From Streptomyces sp. NBC_00670 (lineage in GTDB: Bacteria; Actinomycetota; Actinomycetes; Streptomycetales; Streptomycetaceae), in contig NZ_CP109017.1 in assembly GCF_036226765.1 (NCBI RefSeq), positions 1,937,501-2,001,500 on the forward strand: a stretch of DNA of 64,000 nucleotides, given 5' to 3'. The position numbers and the translations under genes are program-made. Shown in pieces: positions 53,762 through 62,511 of this stretch. Positions within the stretch are counted from its first letter, which is position 1. Each line of letters opens with the position of its first letter. Under the pieces are notes generated by a model, which ran no database searches, was not told the origin of the DNA, and saw only the letters and a list, made by a program, of their open reading frames with translations.

Positions 53762-55111
53762 TCAGCCGCGCGAGAAACGCTTCAGGAGCACCGCGGAGGC
53801 GACCGGCCGCGCGCCGGCGCGCGCGATGCCGTCGGCGACCTCGCGGTCGGTGGAGACGACGATCACGGGCCGTCCCGGCGGCTCCGCGCGCACCAGCTGG
53901 CGGATCAGCTCGTCGGCGGTCACGCCCGGCTTGGAGAACAGCACCCGCACCCCGCGCGGCGGCGCGAGCAGCACCGGGGCGGCGAGTTCGGCGCCGTCGA
54001 AGACGCAGGTGGTCTCGGCGCCGGTCTGCGCGGCCAGCTGGGCGAGCTGCCCGAGCAGCCGCAGCCGCTGCTTCTCCAGCGGCATCTGCGGATAGCCGGT
54101 CTTGGTGACGTTGTAGCCGTCGACGACGAGGTGCGCCTGCGGCAGCGCGAGCAACTGGTCGACGACGGCCGGGTCGTTCTCGGACAGCGCCCGGTTGGCG
54201 ATGTCCTTCGGGGTCATCCGGCCCGGCTCGACGGCGTCCACGGTCTCCGCGGGCCGCACGGACACCGGCGGCAGTGCCAGCTCCCGGCGCAGCCCCTGGG
54301 CGGCGTCCAGGACCGTGTCCAGGAGCAGTCTGACCCGCATGTCCTCGACGCTGCGGCCCTCGCGGGCGGCCTTGCGCGTCGCCTCCAGGGCGGCCTCGGA
54401 CTCCCCCAGCCGTGCCTTCAGCCGGCGGGACTCGCTCTCCGCTGCGGACAGCCGGGCCTGCCCCTCGGCGCGCTCGGCCTCCCGCTCGGCCCGCGCCTTG
54501 CGCAGCGCCGCCTCGCCCCGCTTGACGTCGCTGAGCGCGGCCCGCAGCTTGCGGTGCAGCGACTCGGACTCCTTCTTCGCCGTCTCCAGCTCGGCGCGCA
54601 GCCGCTCCGTCTCGGCGCGGACCTGGCCGCGGGCGGCCGCGAGGTCGGCGCGCAGCCGCTCCAGCTCGGCGCGGCTCGCCTCGTCGGCCCGCTCGGCGTC
54701 CGCCCGCTGGGCCTCCTCGCCGGCCGCGGTCACCAGCTTCACCCAGCCCGCAGGGCGCAGCACATAGGCCGCGGCGGCCACGTCGAGCGGGTCGGCGGCC
54801 GGGGGCGGGGACCCGGCGTCGAGGGCGCCGGCCAGTTCCGGCTGGGCCTCTCTGAGCTTCTCGGCGATGCGCTGCCGGAACAGCGCGTCGGTCTCCACCG
54901 CGGCCGCCATGGCGTTGCCCGCGAACTTGGCCCGCCGGGTGGGCGTGAACCGCGCGTACTGCCGCAGCTGGGCCGGCAGCTCGGCCACGGTCAGCCCGCC
55001 GAAGCCGTCCGAGACGATCCCCACCACGCGTTTGCGCACGCCGTCGGGCAGCGGACGGTCGAGCACCTCGGCGGCGCCGTCGCCCGGCTCCCCGCCTTGT
55101 GTCTGAGCCAT
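53762..55111 (-). CDS. NYN-domain (YacP/Rae1-like) RNA-binding or RNase protein
   Basis: A 449-residue protein. The N-terminal half has a helical domain (about 20-130) and then a coiled coil of about 120 residues rich in Glu, Arg and Ala (about 135-260). The C-terminal NYN/PIN-like domain (about 300-449) shows HLVVDGYNVTKTGYP, TCVFDGAELA and VIVVSTDREVADGIA, the acidic metal-binding pattern of YacP-type ribonucleases. In relatives these proteins cut mRNA on the ribosome (B. subtilis Rae1). A long coiled coil makes this actinobacterial form larger than Rae1. RNA cleavage is inferred, not shown. Confidence 0.8.
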   Translation of the reverse strand: MAQTQGGEPGDGAAEVLDRPLPDGVRKRVVGIVSDGFGGLTVAELPAQLRQYARFTPTRRAKFAGNAMAAAVETDALFRQRIAEKLREAQPELAGALDAGSPPPAADPLDVAAAAYVLRPAGWVKLVTAAGEEAQRADAERADEASRAELERLRADLAAARGQVRAETERLRAELETAKKESESLHRKLRAALSDVKRGEAALRKARAEREAERAEGQARLSAAESESRRLKARLGESEAALEATRKAAREGRSVEDMRVRLLLDTVLDAAQGLRRELALPPVSVRPAETVDAVEPGRMTPKDIANRALSENDPAVVDQLLALPQAHLVVDGYNVTKTGYPQMPLEKQRLRLLGQLAQLAAQTGAETTCVFDGAELAAPVLLAPPRGVRVLFSKPGVTADELIRQLVRAEPPGRPVIVVSTDREVADGIARAGARPVASAVLLKRFSRG

Positions 55112-55133
55112 CCGTCACCCCTATTGCCTGTAC

Positions 55134-55155
55134 GGGAGCCCCGCGCGGGGCTCCC
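55134..55155 (-). terminator. Hairpin terminator after the zinc-ribbon gene
   Basis: A perfect 9-bp stem (GGGAGCCCC at 55134-55142 with GGGGCTCCC at 55147-55155) and a 4-nt loop, 20 bases past the zinc-ribbon stop codon and 22 bases before the NYN start. Confidence 0.65.
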
Positions 55156-55175
55156 TGTGCGGGTACCCGCTCCGC

Positions 55176-55415
55176 TCAGGAGCCGCTGCCCGGCCTGTCC
55201 ACGAGTTCCACCTGATCCACGGCGTTGCACCAGCGGCAGCGCACCGACTCGATGGTCTCACTGACCACCTCGCGCTCCTCCACCTTCGGCACGCCGGACA
55301 GGTCCAGGTGCACGTACTCGACCGCCTTGGACGAGCGGGTCACGTCGAAACGCGTGAGGTTGCCGCAGAGCGTGCAGCGCCACCGGGTCGTCTCGGTCGG
55401 CAGGGGAACCGTCAT
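55176..55415 (-). CDS. Small zinc-ribbon protein
   Basis: A 79-residue protein with two CxxC pairs (CTLCGN near residue 14, CRWCNA near 60) forming a zinc ribbon around the motif DVTRSSKAVEYVHLDLSG. It is a conserved small actinobacterial protein without known function. It may bind nucleic acid or a protein partner. The ATG at 55415 follows GAAGGAAGAG. It is divergent to the rhomboid gene and followed by a terminator, so it is likely transcribed alone. Confidence 0.72.
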   Translation of the reverse strand: MTVPLPTETTRWRCTLCGNLTRFDVTRSSKAVEYVHLDLSGVPKVEEREVVSETIESVRCRWCNAVDQVELVDRPGSGS

Positions 55416-55559
55416 CGTGGCTGCTCTTCCTTCTTCCGGTCTCCGTGATGCCCCAGTTTCCCTGGTGCGTGTGGGTCGTAACCCTACGGCCTGCGCGGGA
55501 CCCCCCGCGGGTGTGTCCATCGCGGCGAGGCACTCCGTCCGGGTACGCCCGGGTACGTC

Positions 55560-56312
55560 ATGCTTCGTCGCATGATCCGCGAGATCCACGACAGGGGCAG
55601 GACGGCCGTACGGGCGCTGCGGCGGCAGCCGGCGCCGGTGACGCACGGGCTGATCGCCGTGTGCTTCGTGCTCTTCCTGATGAGCCCCGCCTCGGGGTTC
55701 AACCCGGGGTACGGCACCGGGGACCGGCTGCTGCTGGCCCAGCAGACGTACTTCGCCCGCTGGGGGGTGATCCCGGTGGAGCTGTTCAGCGGCTCCGCGC
55801 GGGCCACGCTCTCCCCGGTCACCGCCCTGTTCGTGCACGGCACCTGGGTGCACCTGCTGGGCAACATGCTGTTCCTGTACGTCTTCGGCGCGATGGCCGA
55901 GGAGCGGCTCGGACATCTGGAGTTCGCGCTGTTCTACCTGGGCTGCGGGGCGCTCGCGCTGCTCGGCTACGCGGCGGCGCGGGCGGATTCCGCGCAGACC
56001 CTGGTGGGCGCCTCGGGGGCGATCTCGGCGGTCCTCGGGGCGTTTCTGTTCCTGTTCCCAGGGGCGCGGGTGACCAGCCTCTTCCCGTTCCTGTTCTTCC
56101 TGCCGCTGCGCTTCCCCGCGTGGGTGGTGCTGCCGTTCTGGGCGGCCCTGCAATGGCTGGCGGCGGGCCGGGAGGGCCAGGGGCCCGGCGTGGCCTACCT
56201 GGCGCACGTGGTGGGGTTCGCGCTGGGCTTCGGGTACGCGTGGGTGCGGTACGGCCCGATGGCTACAGTGAGGGACACAAGACCGGCCCCCGAGGGAGAG
56301 AACCAGCCGTGA
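55560..56312 (+). CDS. Rhomboid-family intramembrane serine protease
   Basis: A 250-residue membrane protein with six to seven helices. The catalytic Ser is in GASGAISAVLGA near residue 144 and the His in AHVVGFALGFGYAWVRY near 222, with HGTWVHLLGNMLFLYVFG near 92-109 matching the HxxxN oxyanion region. This is the standard rhomboid core. It ends by overlapping the Lrp-type gene (GTGA), so the two are co-translated. Confidence 0.87.
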   Translation: MLRRMIREIHDRGRTAVRALRRQPAPVTHGLIAVCFVLFLMSPASGFNPGYGTGDRLLLAQQTYFARWGVIPVELFSGSARATLSPVTALFVHGTWVHLLGNMLFLYVFGAMAEERLGHLEFALFYLGCGALALLGYAAARADSAQTLVGASGAISAVLGAFLFLFPGARVTSLFPFLFFLPLRFPAWVVLPFWAALQWLAAGREGQGPGVAYLAHVVGFALGFGYAWVRYGPMATVRDTRPAPEGENQP

Positions 56313-56590
56313 TCACCGCGATCGTGCTCATCAAGACCAGCGTGGACCGGATCCCCGAGATCGCCGAGTCGATCGCCGCACTGGACTCCGTCAGCGAGGT
56401 GTTCTCCGTGACCGGGACGTACGACCTGATCGCGATGGTCCGCGTCAGGGCGCACGACGAGCTGGCGGACGTCATCCCGGGCCGGATCAGCAAGATCCCC
56501 GGCGTCGAGGGCACGGACACGCACGTCGCGTTCCGCACGTACTCGCAGCACGACCTGGAGGCGGCGTTCTCCATCGGGCTGGAGTCGTAA
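56309..56590 (+). CDS. Stand-alone Lrp/AsnC ligand-binding (RAM) domain protein
   Basis: A 93-residue protein made only of the AsnC/Lrp effector-binding domain: AIVLIKTSVDRIPEIAESIAALDSVSEVFSVTGTYDLIAMVRVRAHDELADVIPGRISKIPGVEGTDTHVAF covers the beta-alpha-beta core and the dimer face, with GTYDLIA at the ligand loop. There is no helix-turn-helix, so it cannot bind DNA alone; it could form mixed oligomers with a full-length Lrp or bind an amino acid as an enzyme partner. Start GTG at 56309 overlaps the rhomboid stop codon. Confidence 0.85.
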   Translation: MITAIVLIKTSVDRIPEIAESIAALDSVSEVFSVTGTYDLIAMVRVRAHDELADVIPGRISKIPGVEGTDTHVAFRTYSQHDLEAAFSIGLES

Positions 56591-56632
56591 CGACCCCAGC
56601 CCCGCGGAGCGGCGGTGCGGCGGGGCGGCCGG

Positions 56633-57988
56633 TCAGACCGCCGGAACGCAGCGGCCGTCCTGCGTGCGGTACTCCCACGTGGCGCCCTCGCGCACCAGTT
56701 CCCGTACCGCTGCGACGAAGCGGTCGACGTGCTCGTCGGGCGTGCCCGCGCCGAAGCTCACCCGGATCGCGTTGAGGGACTTCTCCCCGGGCGCGGCCTC
56801 CGGCGCCCCGCACTCGCCCTGGGTCTGCGGGTCGCCGCCGAGCAGGGTGCGCACCAGCGGGTGGGCGCAGAAGAGGCCGTCGCGGACGCCGATGCCGTAC
56901 TCGGCGGAGAGCGCGGCGGCGAAGTGCGAGCTGTTCCAGCCCTCGACGACGAAGGAGAGCACGCCCACGCGGGGCGCGTCGTCGCCGAACAGGGACAGCA
57001 CCCGCACCTCGGGCACCTCGGCCAGGCCCGCCCGCACCCGCTCGATCAGCTGGTTCTCGCGGGCGACCAGGGTGTCCCAGCCGGCCTCGGTGAGCGCCTT
57101 GCAGGCGGAGGCGACGGCGTAGGCGCCGATCACGTTGGGCGAGCCGGCCTCGTGGCGGGCGGCGCTCTCGTGCCACTCCACATCGACGCCGCCGTCGGTG
57201 CGCCGGGTGACCCTGCGGCTGGCGCCGCCGCCGGCGAGGTAGGGCTCGGCGGCGGTCAGCCAGTCGGCGCGGCCGGCCAGCACGCCGGAGCCGAAGGGGG
57301 CGTACAGCTTGTGCCCGGAGAAGGCGACCCAGTCGACGTCCAGGTCCTGCACGGAGACGGGGTGGTGCGGGGCGAGCTGGGCGGCGTCCAGGACGATACG
57401 GGCGCCGTGCGCGTGCGCGGTGGCCGCCAGTTCGCGGACGGGCCAGAGCTCGCCGGTGACGTTGGAGGCGCCGGTGACGCAGACCAGGGCCGGGGCGGTG
57501 GTGTCGCGGGCGGCGAGGGCGCGCTCCAGCGTGTCGACGGCCTGGTAGGGGGTGCGGGGGGCGTCAAGGTAGGTGACGCGGGCGGCGCGCCAGGGCAGCA
57601 GGGAGGCGTGGTGCTCGGTCTCGAAGACGAACACCTCGCAGCCGGCGGGCAGCGCGGCGGCGAGGAGGTTGAGGGAGTCGGTGGTGGACCGGGTGAAGAC
57701 GACCTGGTCGGCGGCGCGGCAGTCGAGGAACTCGGCGACGGTGAGGCGGGCGTTCTCGAACAGGTCGGTGGAGAGCTGGGAGAGGTAGCCGGCGCCGCGG
57801 TGGACGCTGCCGTAGTAGGGGGCGTAGGCGGCGACGTCGTCCCAGACGCGCTGGAGGGCGGGGGCGCTGGCGGCGTAGTCGAGGGCGGCGTAGGTGACTT
57901 CGCCGCCGGTGACGAGGGGGACGGTGACGTCGCGGCCGAGGACGGGGAGAGGGGTGGTGGTGGCCGTGGTGGCGGTGGTGACGGACAT
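56633..57988 (-). CDS. Class V aminotransferase, cysteine-desulfurase-like
   Basis: A 451-residue PLP enzyme of the aminotransferase V/NifS superfamily. The PLP Lys is in FSGHKLYAPFGSG near residue 229; TRSTTDSLNLLA near 98, ETEHHASLLPW near 122 and CVTGASNVTG near 168 are cofactor-contact segments. A Cys in GLFCAHPLV near 375 falls where group II desulfurases (SufS/CsdA) have their persulfide Cys. It is behind a SAM-IV riboswitch, so it should act in sulfur amino acid metabolism, probably as a cysteine or selenocysteine desulfurase or lyase. The precise reaction is unproven. Confidence 0.82.
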   Translation of the reverse strand: MSVTTATTATTTPLPVLGRDVTVPLVTGGEVTYAALDYAASAPALQRVWDDVAAYAPYYGSVHRGAGYLSQLSTDLFENARLTVAEFLDCRAADQVVFTRSTTDSLNLLAAALPAGCEVFVFETEHHASLLPWRAARVTYLDAPRTPYQAVDTLERALAARDTTAPALVCVTGASNVTGELWPVRELAATAHAHGARIVLDAAQLAPHHPVSVQDLDVDWVAFSGHKLYAPFGSGVLAGRADWLTAAEPYLAGGGASRRVTRRTDGGVDVEWHESAARHEAGSPNVIGAYAVASACKALTEAGWDTLVARENQLIERVRAGLAEVPEVRVLSLFGDDAPRVGVLSFVVEGWNSSHFAAALSAEYGIGVRDGLFCAHPLVRTLLGGDPQTQGECGAPEAAPGEKSLNAIRVSFGAGTPDEHVDRFVAAVRELVREGATWEYRTQDGRCVPAV

Positions 57989-58101
57989 GGGTGAACTCCC
58001 GTGGGCGCAGGCGGAATCACCACGCGAGCGGGGGCGACGGCCCGGGCGCGCTCGCGCGTGGGTGAGGTGAAAGGGGTGTGCGGAGGCGGGGCTCTGCGGC
58101 C

Positions 58102-58122
58102 CTATCGCATTCGCTTGCTCAC
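58102..58122 (-). CDS. Six-residue leader peptide (MSKRMR) downstream of the riboswitch
   Basis: GTG AGC AAG CGA ATG CGA TAG on the minus strand codes MSKRMR. GAGGAG lies about six bases before the GTG. It sits between the SAM-IV aptamer and the desulfurase-like gene, about 115 bases upstream of that gene's start. Confidence 0.45.
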   Translation of the reverse strand: MSKRMR

Positions 58123-58142
58123 GGGGGGCTCCTCGGTGACCA

Positions 58143-58167
58143 GGACCCCTGGAGTGCCGAGGGGTCC
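58143..58167 (-). terminator. Expression-platform hairpin of the SAM-IV riboswitch
   Basis: GGACCCCT (58143-58150) and AGGGGTCC (58160-58167) pair perfectly with a 9-base loop, about 26 bases after the aptamer in the direction of transcription. A neighbouring overlapping pairing may sequester the GAGGAG of the uORF. Confidence 0.6.
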
Positions 58168-58193
58168 GCGCTTGCCGCGGGCCTTGTGGCGGG

Positions 58194-58317
58194 CGGCCTG
58201 GTCTTCACCCGGGGCACCCCGCCACGGACGGAGGGTTGCCGGACAGTCGGCCGGGGCCTCATGACTGTCACTCATGACCTGCGCCCGACGCTACGGGACC
58301 CCACGCCTCCCCCGCAA
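58194..58317 (-). promoter_or_regulatory. SAM-IV riboswitch upstream of the cysteine-desulfurase-like gene, with its promoter
   Basis: On the minus strand the aptamer runs from about 58282 to 58194. It includes GGTCATGAG at the 5' side, CCCCGGC and GGCAACCCTCC, GGCGGGGTGCCCCGGGTGA and the closing GACCAGGCC, the layout I know for actinomycete SAM-IV. TTGCGG (58312-58317) and TAGCGT (58288-58293), 18 bases apart, place the transcription start next to the aptamer. High S-adenosylmethionine should turn the downstream gene off. Confidence 0.85.
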
Positions 58318-58332
58318 CCCGTCCCACATCCC

Positions 58333-58566
58333 GATACGGGGGGCCCGGGGTGCGTTGTCGGGTGCGGGTGGGTGGGGACTTCTCGCGCAGTTCCCCGCGC
58401 CCCTGAAAGACCGGGGGCGCCCCCAGCTTTTAGGGGCGCGGGGAACTGCGCGACCAGCCACGACGCACCCGCACCTGCCCACAACCCCCACCCACCCCCG
58501 GGGGGCCTGGGGGCGGAGCCCCCAGGTTGAGGACGGGACGGGTAGGGGCGGCGGGGGCGAAAAAAT
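58333..58566. repeat. Composite palindromic repeat, copy 11
   Basis: Between the SAM-IV promoter region and the trpD stop. Leader with 'gggtgcgggtgggtggggacttctc', the core GCGCAGTTCCCCGCGCCCCT and its inverted copy (58385-58450), 'gaccagccacgacgcacccgcacc', GGGGGCGGAGCCCCC, and the outer arm GGGGCGGCGGGGGCGAAAAA. Outer flanks are complementary over about 90 bases, giving a long imperfect palindrome. Confidence 0.83.
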
Positions 58567-58589
58567 GCCGCCCGCACGCCCCCGTACCG

Positions 58590-59657
58590 TCACGCCCGGC
58601 GCGTGGCCGCAACCCAGCGGGAGAGCGCCTCCCGGGCCGCGCCGCTGTCGATGGACTCCGCCGCGCGCGCCATCCCGTCACGGAGACGGTCCACCAGTGG
58701 ACCCTCCTCCCCCCGCAACGCCACCACCGCCGCCGCCGAGTTCAACAGCACCGCATCCCGCACCGGCCCCGCCTCCCCCTCCAGCACCCGCCGCGCGACA
58801 TCCGCGTTGTAGGAGGGGTCCCCGCCCCGCAACGCCTCCACCGGCACCAACGGAATCCCCACCGACCGCGGGTCGAACGCCTCCTCCGTCACCTTGCCGT
58901 GCCGCACCTCCCACACCCGCGACGTCGACGTCGTCGTCAGCTCGTCGAGCCCGTCGTCACCGCGGAAGACGAGCGAGGAGTTGCCCCGCTCGGCGAAGAC
59001 CCCGGCGATGATCGGCGCCATCCGCGCGTCGGCGACGCCGATCGCCTGGGCCCGCACCTGCGCGGGGTTGGTCAGCGGCCCGAGGAAGTTGAACGTCGTC
59101 CGGATCCCGAGCTGCCCGCGCGCCGCCGCCACATGCCGCAGCGCGGGGTGGAACTTCGCCGCGAAGCAGAAGGTGATCCCGGCCTCCTCGGCGACCTCCA
59201 CCACCCGCTGCGGCGACAGGTTCAGGTCGACGCCGAGCTTCTCCAGCACATCCGACGCCCCGGACGCCGACGACGCGGCCCGGTTGCCGTGCTTGACGAC
59301 CTTCGCCCCGGTCCCGGCGACGACGATGGCGGACATCGTGGAGATGTTGACGGTCTTCGCCCCGTCCCCGCCCGTGCCGACGATGTCGACCGTGTCCCCG
59401 GGGACGTCGATGACGTGCGCGTGCGCGTACATCGCGCGTACGAACCCGGTGATCTCCTGCACCGTCTCGCCCTTGGCGCGCAGCGCCACCGCGAAGCCGG
59501 CGATCTGCGCGTCGGTCGCCTCGCCGCGCATGATGAGGTCCATCGCCCAGGCGGTGTCGTCCGCGGACAGGTCACGGCCGTCGAGGAGACCGTTCAGAAG
59601 GGCGGGCCAGGAGCGGCCCGCCGCGGTGTCGCCTCCAGCGGGGGTCACAGCAGTCAT
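58590..59657 (-). CDS. trpD: Anthranilate phosphoribosyltransferase
   Basis: A 355-residue TrpD that joins anthranilate with phosphoribosyl pyrophosphate in tryptophan biosynthesis. PRPP motif [18 protein letters not shown] at about 91-108, [21 protein letters not shown] near 120-140, [22 protein letters not shown] near 158 and [13 protein letters not shown] near 182 are conserved. The ATG at 59657 lies seven bases after AGGAG, which fits better than the upstream GTG in the same frame. It is separated from trpE/G by 36 kb and next to the cytochrome bc1 genes, as in M. tuberculosis (Rv2192c). Confidence 0.93.
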   Translation of the reverse strand: MTAVTPAGGDTAAGRSWPALLNGLLDGRDLSADDTAWAMDLIMRGEATDAQIAGFAVALRAKGETVQEITGFVRAMYAHAHVIDVPGDTVDIVGTGGDGAKTVNISTMSAIVVAGTGAKVVKHGNRAASSASGASDVLEKLGVDLNLSPQRVVEVAEEAGITFCFAAKFHPALRHVAAARGQLGIRTTFNFLGPLTNPAQVRAQAIGVADARMAPIIAGVFAERGNSSLVFRGDDGLDELTTTSTSRVWEVRHGKVTEEAFDPRSVGIPLVPVEALRGGDPSYNADVARRVLEGEAGPVRDAVLLNSAAAVVALRGEEGPLVDRLRDGMARAAESIDSGAAREALSRWVAATRRA

Positions 59658-59745
59658 ACGCCGCTCCTGGCTCGTCACGAGAAGAAGAAGTCCGGCACCT
59701 CACGCGGGCCGGCCACCCCCACCCTATCCAGCCCCGCACACGGGG

Positions 59746-59778
59746 AAGGGCCCCGTCCGAGCATCGGACGGGGCCCTT
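59746..59778 (-). terminator. Hairpin terminator after qcrB
   Basis: A perfect 15-bp stem (59746-59760 with 59764-59778) and 3-nt loop, 29 bases past the qcrB stop. It is the strongest terminator in the window and separates the respiratory genes from trpD. Confidence 0.85.
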
Positions 59779-59806
59779 CTCGCCGTGGCGTGGCGACAGC
59801 GGACGA

Positions 59807-61447
59807 TCAGTGGTGGCCGTGGCCGCTGGTGATCTCCTTGTACTCCTCGACGGTGGGCTTGGGGATCTGGTTGTCCTCCCCGTAGTACGCCTTGCTGAGC
59901 TTGGCGCGGAGCTTCTGCGGCCCCTTGACCTTGCGCTCGACGCCGTTCTCGTCGACCGTCGGGCCCAGCTCGAGCGGGCTGTACTGCTCGTGCGCCGTGA
60001 GGGTGTGCAGCTGCTCCTGGCTGAGCGGCTCGTGCACCTCGATGAACTCACCGTGCGGCAGGCGCTTGATGATGCCGGACTCGCGCCCGTGCAGCACCTT
60101 CTCCTTGTCGCGGCGCTGGAGGCCGAGGCAGATCCGCTTGGTGACGATGAACGCGATCACCGGGGCGACGAAGAACGCGATCCGGACGAACCAGGTGATG
60201 GCGTTGATCGACAGGCTGAAGTGCGTGGCGAACAGGTCGTTGCCGCCACCGATCAGCAGGACGAAGTACCACGTCATCCAGGCCACACCGAACGCGGTCC
60301 GGGTCGGGGCGTTGCGCGGGCGGTCCAGGATGTGGTGCTCGCGCTTGTCGCCGGTGACCCAGGACTCGATGAACGGGTAGACGGCGATGGCGACCAGGAC
60401 CAGCGGGAAGATCATCAGCGGTACGAACACGCCCAGGACGAGCGTGTGGCCCCACAGGTTGATCTCCCAGCCCGGCATGACACGGATCAGGCCCTCGGAG
60501 AAGCCCATGTACCAGTCGGGCTGGGCGCCGGTGGAGACCTGGTCCGGCCGGTAGGGGCCGATCGCCCAGATCGGGTTGATCTGCGCGATCGCGGCGACGA
60601 CCGCGATGACACCGAAGACCAGGAAGAAGAAGCCTCCGGCCTTGGCCATGTACACCGGCAGCAGCGGCATGCCGACGACGTTGTTGTTGGTCTTTCCGGG
60701 ACCCGCGTACTGCGTGTGCTTGTGGTAGAAGACCAGGATCAGGTGCGCCACCATCAGGCCGAGCATGATGCCCGGCAGCAGCAGGATGTGGATCGAGTAG
60801 AAGCGGGCCACGAAGTCGCCGCCCGGGAACTCGCCGCCGAAGAGGAAGAACGACAGGTACGTGCCGACGATCGGCACGGACAGGATCGCGCCCTCCATGA
60901 AGCGGACACCGGTGCCGGAGAGCAGGTCGTCCGGGAGCGAGTAACCGGTGAAGCCGGTGAACATGCCGAGGACGAACAGCAGGAAGCCGAACAGCCAGTT
61001 GACCTCGCGCGGCTTGCGGAACGCGCCGGTGAAGAAGACGCGCATCATGTGCACGAACATGCCGGCGAGGAAGATCAGCGCCGCCCAGTGGTGGATCTGC
61101 CGGATCAGCAGACCACCGCGCACCTCGAAGGAGATGTGCAGGGTCGAGTTGAACGCCTCGGACATCATCTGGCCCTGCAACGGCACGTAACTGCCGTGGT
61201 ACTGGACCTCGTTCATCGACGGGTGGAAGAACAGCGTCAGATAGACACCCGTCAGGATGATGATGATGAAGCTGTACATGCAGACTTCACCGAGCATGAA
61301 CGACCAGTGGTCGGGGAAGATCTTGCGCATGTTGGACTTGGCCAGGGAGTAGATCCCCAGGCGGCCGTCGGCCCAGTCGGCGACCCGCTCTCCGGCGGGT
61401 GCCTTGCCGCGCCTGCGCGGCTCGTTGCTGGCTGCTGCAGTACTCAT
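59807..61447 (-). CDS. qcrB: Cytochrome bc1 complex cytochrome b subunit
   Basis: A 546-residue membrane subunit with about eight or nine helices. Haem-ligand His pairs lie in helices with IRQIHHWAALIFLAGMFVHMMR near residues 117-138 and FYSIHILLLPGIMLGLMVAHL near 210-235. The quinol-site motif is PDWY (in QPDWYMGFSEG near 311), the actinobacterial form of PEWY. A long acidic C-terminal tail ends HGHH. It oxidises menaquinol and passes electrons to the Rieske and QcrC proteins in the bc1-aa3 supercomplex. The ATG overlaps the qcrA stop (ATGA). Confidence 0.95.
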   Translation of the reverse strand: MSTAAASNEPRRRGKAPAGERVADWADGRLGIYSLAKSNMRKIFPDHWSFMLGEVCMYSFIIIILTGVYLTLFFHPSMNEVQYHGSYVPLQGQMMSEAFNSTLHISFEVRGGLLIRQIHHWAALIFLAGMFVHMMRVFFTGAFRKPREVNWLFGFLLFVLGMFTGFTGYSLPDDLLSGTGVRFMEGAILSVPIVGTYLSFFLFGGEFPGGDFVARFYSIHILLLPGIMLGLMVAHLILVFYHKHTQYAGPGKTNNNVVGMPLLPVYMAKAGGFFFLVFGVIAVVAAIAQINPIWAIGPYRPDQVSTGAQPDWYMGFSEGLIRVMPGWEINLWGHTLVLGVFVPLMIFPLVLVAIAVYPFIESWVTGDKREHHILDRPRNAPTRTAFGVAWMTWYFVLLIGGGNDLFATHFSLSINAITWFVRIAFFVAPVIAFIVTKRICLGLQRRDKEKVLHGRESGIIKRLPHGEFIEVHEPLSQEQLHTLTAHEQYSPLELGPTVDENGVERKVKGPQKLRAKLSKAYYGEDNQIPKPTVEEYKEITSGHGHH

Positions 61448-62511
61448 CCGCGCTCCCAGAAAGCAGGACCGACGGGCTCCGCGAAGTCGCCGAGCGCCTG
61501 GAGGTAACCGTCCTCGCTCACACCGATGCGCAGCTGCGGCAGGGGGTGGCCGGCCGGGCCGAAGATGACTCGGGCACCGTCGGAGAGGTCGAAGGTGGAC
61601 TGGTGGCACGGGCACAGGACGTGGTGCGTCTGCTGCTCGTACAGCGAGATCGGGCACCCGACGTGGGTGCAGATCTTGGAGTAGGCCACGATGCCCTCGT
61701 GGCTCCAGTCGAGCTCCTGCTTGTCCTTGATGTTCTCCGGCTGGAGCCGGACGATCATCAGGGCCGCCTTGGCGATCTCGGTCTGGAAGTCCTCGTCGTG
61801 CTCCTCGAGCCCCTCGGGCTTGACGAAGGTCAGCGAACCCACGGCCACGTCCGAGGGACGGACCGGCTCGTTGGTGTTCATGTTGACCAGCAGCTTGCCC
61901 TTGGCCCACGCGGTGTGGCGGAGCTTGGTGTGGGGCAGCGGGCCGAGGTCGCGCAGCAGCATGACGCCGGAGAGCGGCACCAGGGTGAGCGCGCCGAACA
62001 TCGTGTTGCGGATCAGCTTGCGGCGGCCGAGCGCGGACTCCTTGGCGCCCTGCTTGAAGTCGGCGAGGACCTTCGAGCGGGTCTCCGGGGGTGCCTCGAT
62101 CGGGTGACGCTCGTCGGCGATCTCCACGTCGGACATCAGGGTGCGGGCCCAGTGGACCGCGCCCGCGCCGATCGCGAACAGCGCCACGCCGAGGGTCAGG
62201 CCCAGCGCGAAGTTGAGCGCGCTGATGTGCCCCAGCGGGAACACGTAGATCGAGGTGTCCGGCGAGATCGCCACGTAGGAGGCGATGAAGCCGATGGTGG
62301 CCAGCATCGAGACGGTGAACAGCAGCGCCACCGTGCGCTCGGAGTGGTTCGCGGCCTTCTCGTCCACGTCCTGGCGGCGGTGCTCGTGCGGCGGCAGACC
62401 GGGGTCCGCGAACGGGTTCTCCTCGTCCGCGACGGCCAGGCCCTCGTGGGCCTCGTGCTCCTGGTCCCGCTCGGCGGGCAGCTTCTCTTCTGGAATGTCT
62501 TGGCTACTCAT
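61444..62511 (-). CDS. qcrA: Rieske iron-sulfur subunit of the cytochrome bc1 complex
   Basis: A 355-residue subunit. After a charged N-terminus there are three membrane helices (about 76-98, 104-126 and 175-193), the actinobacterial arrangement. The C-terminal Rieske domain has CTHVGCPISLY near 268-278 and CPCHQSTFDL near 290-299, supplying two Cys and two His to the [2Fe-2S] cluster. It overlaps qcrB and qcrC by four bases each (ATGA). Confidence 0.95.
   Translation of the reverse strand: MSSQDIPEEKLPAERDQEHEAHEGLAVADEENPFADPGLPPHEHRRQDVDEKAANHSERTVALLFTVSMLATIGFIASYVAISPDTSIYVFPLGHISALNFALGLTLGVALFAIGAGAVHWARTLMSDVEIADERHPIEAPPETRSKVLADFKQGAKESALGRRKLIRNTMFGALTLVPLSGVMLLRDLGPLPHTKLRHTAWAKGKLLVNMNTNEPVRPSDVAVGSLTFVKPEGLEEHDEDFQTEIAKAALMIVRLQPENIKDKQELDWSHEGIVAYSKICTHVGCPISLYEQQTHHVLCPCHQSTFDLSDGARVIFGPAGHPLPQLRIGVSEDGYLQALGDFAEPVGPAFWERG

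Noticed and set aside
59810..61507. 565-codon plus-strand frame opposite qcrB
   Set aside because: Shadow of a strongly conserved respiratory gene; very Asp, Arg and Val rich with no hydrophobic or domain pattern.
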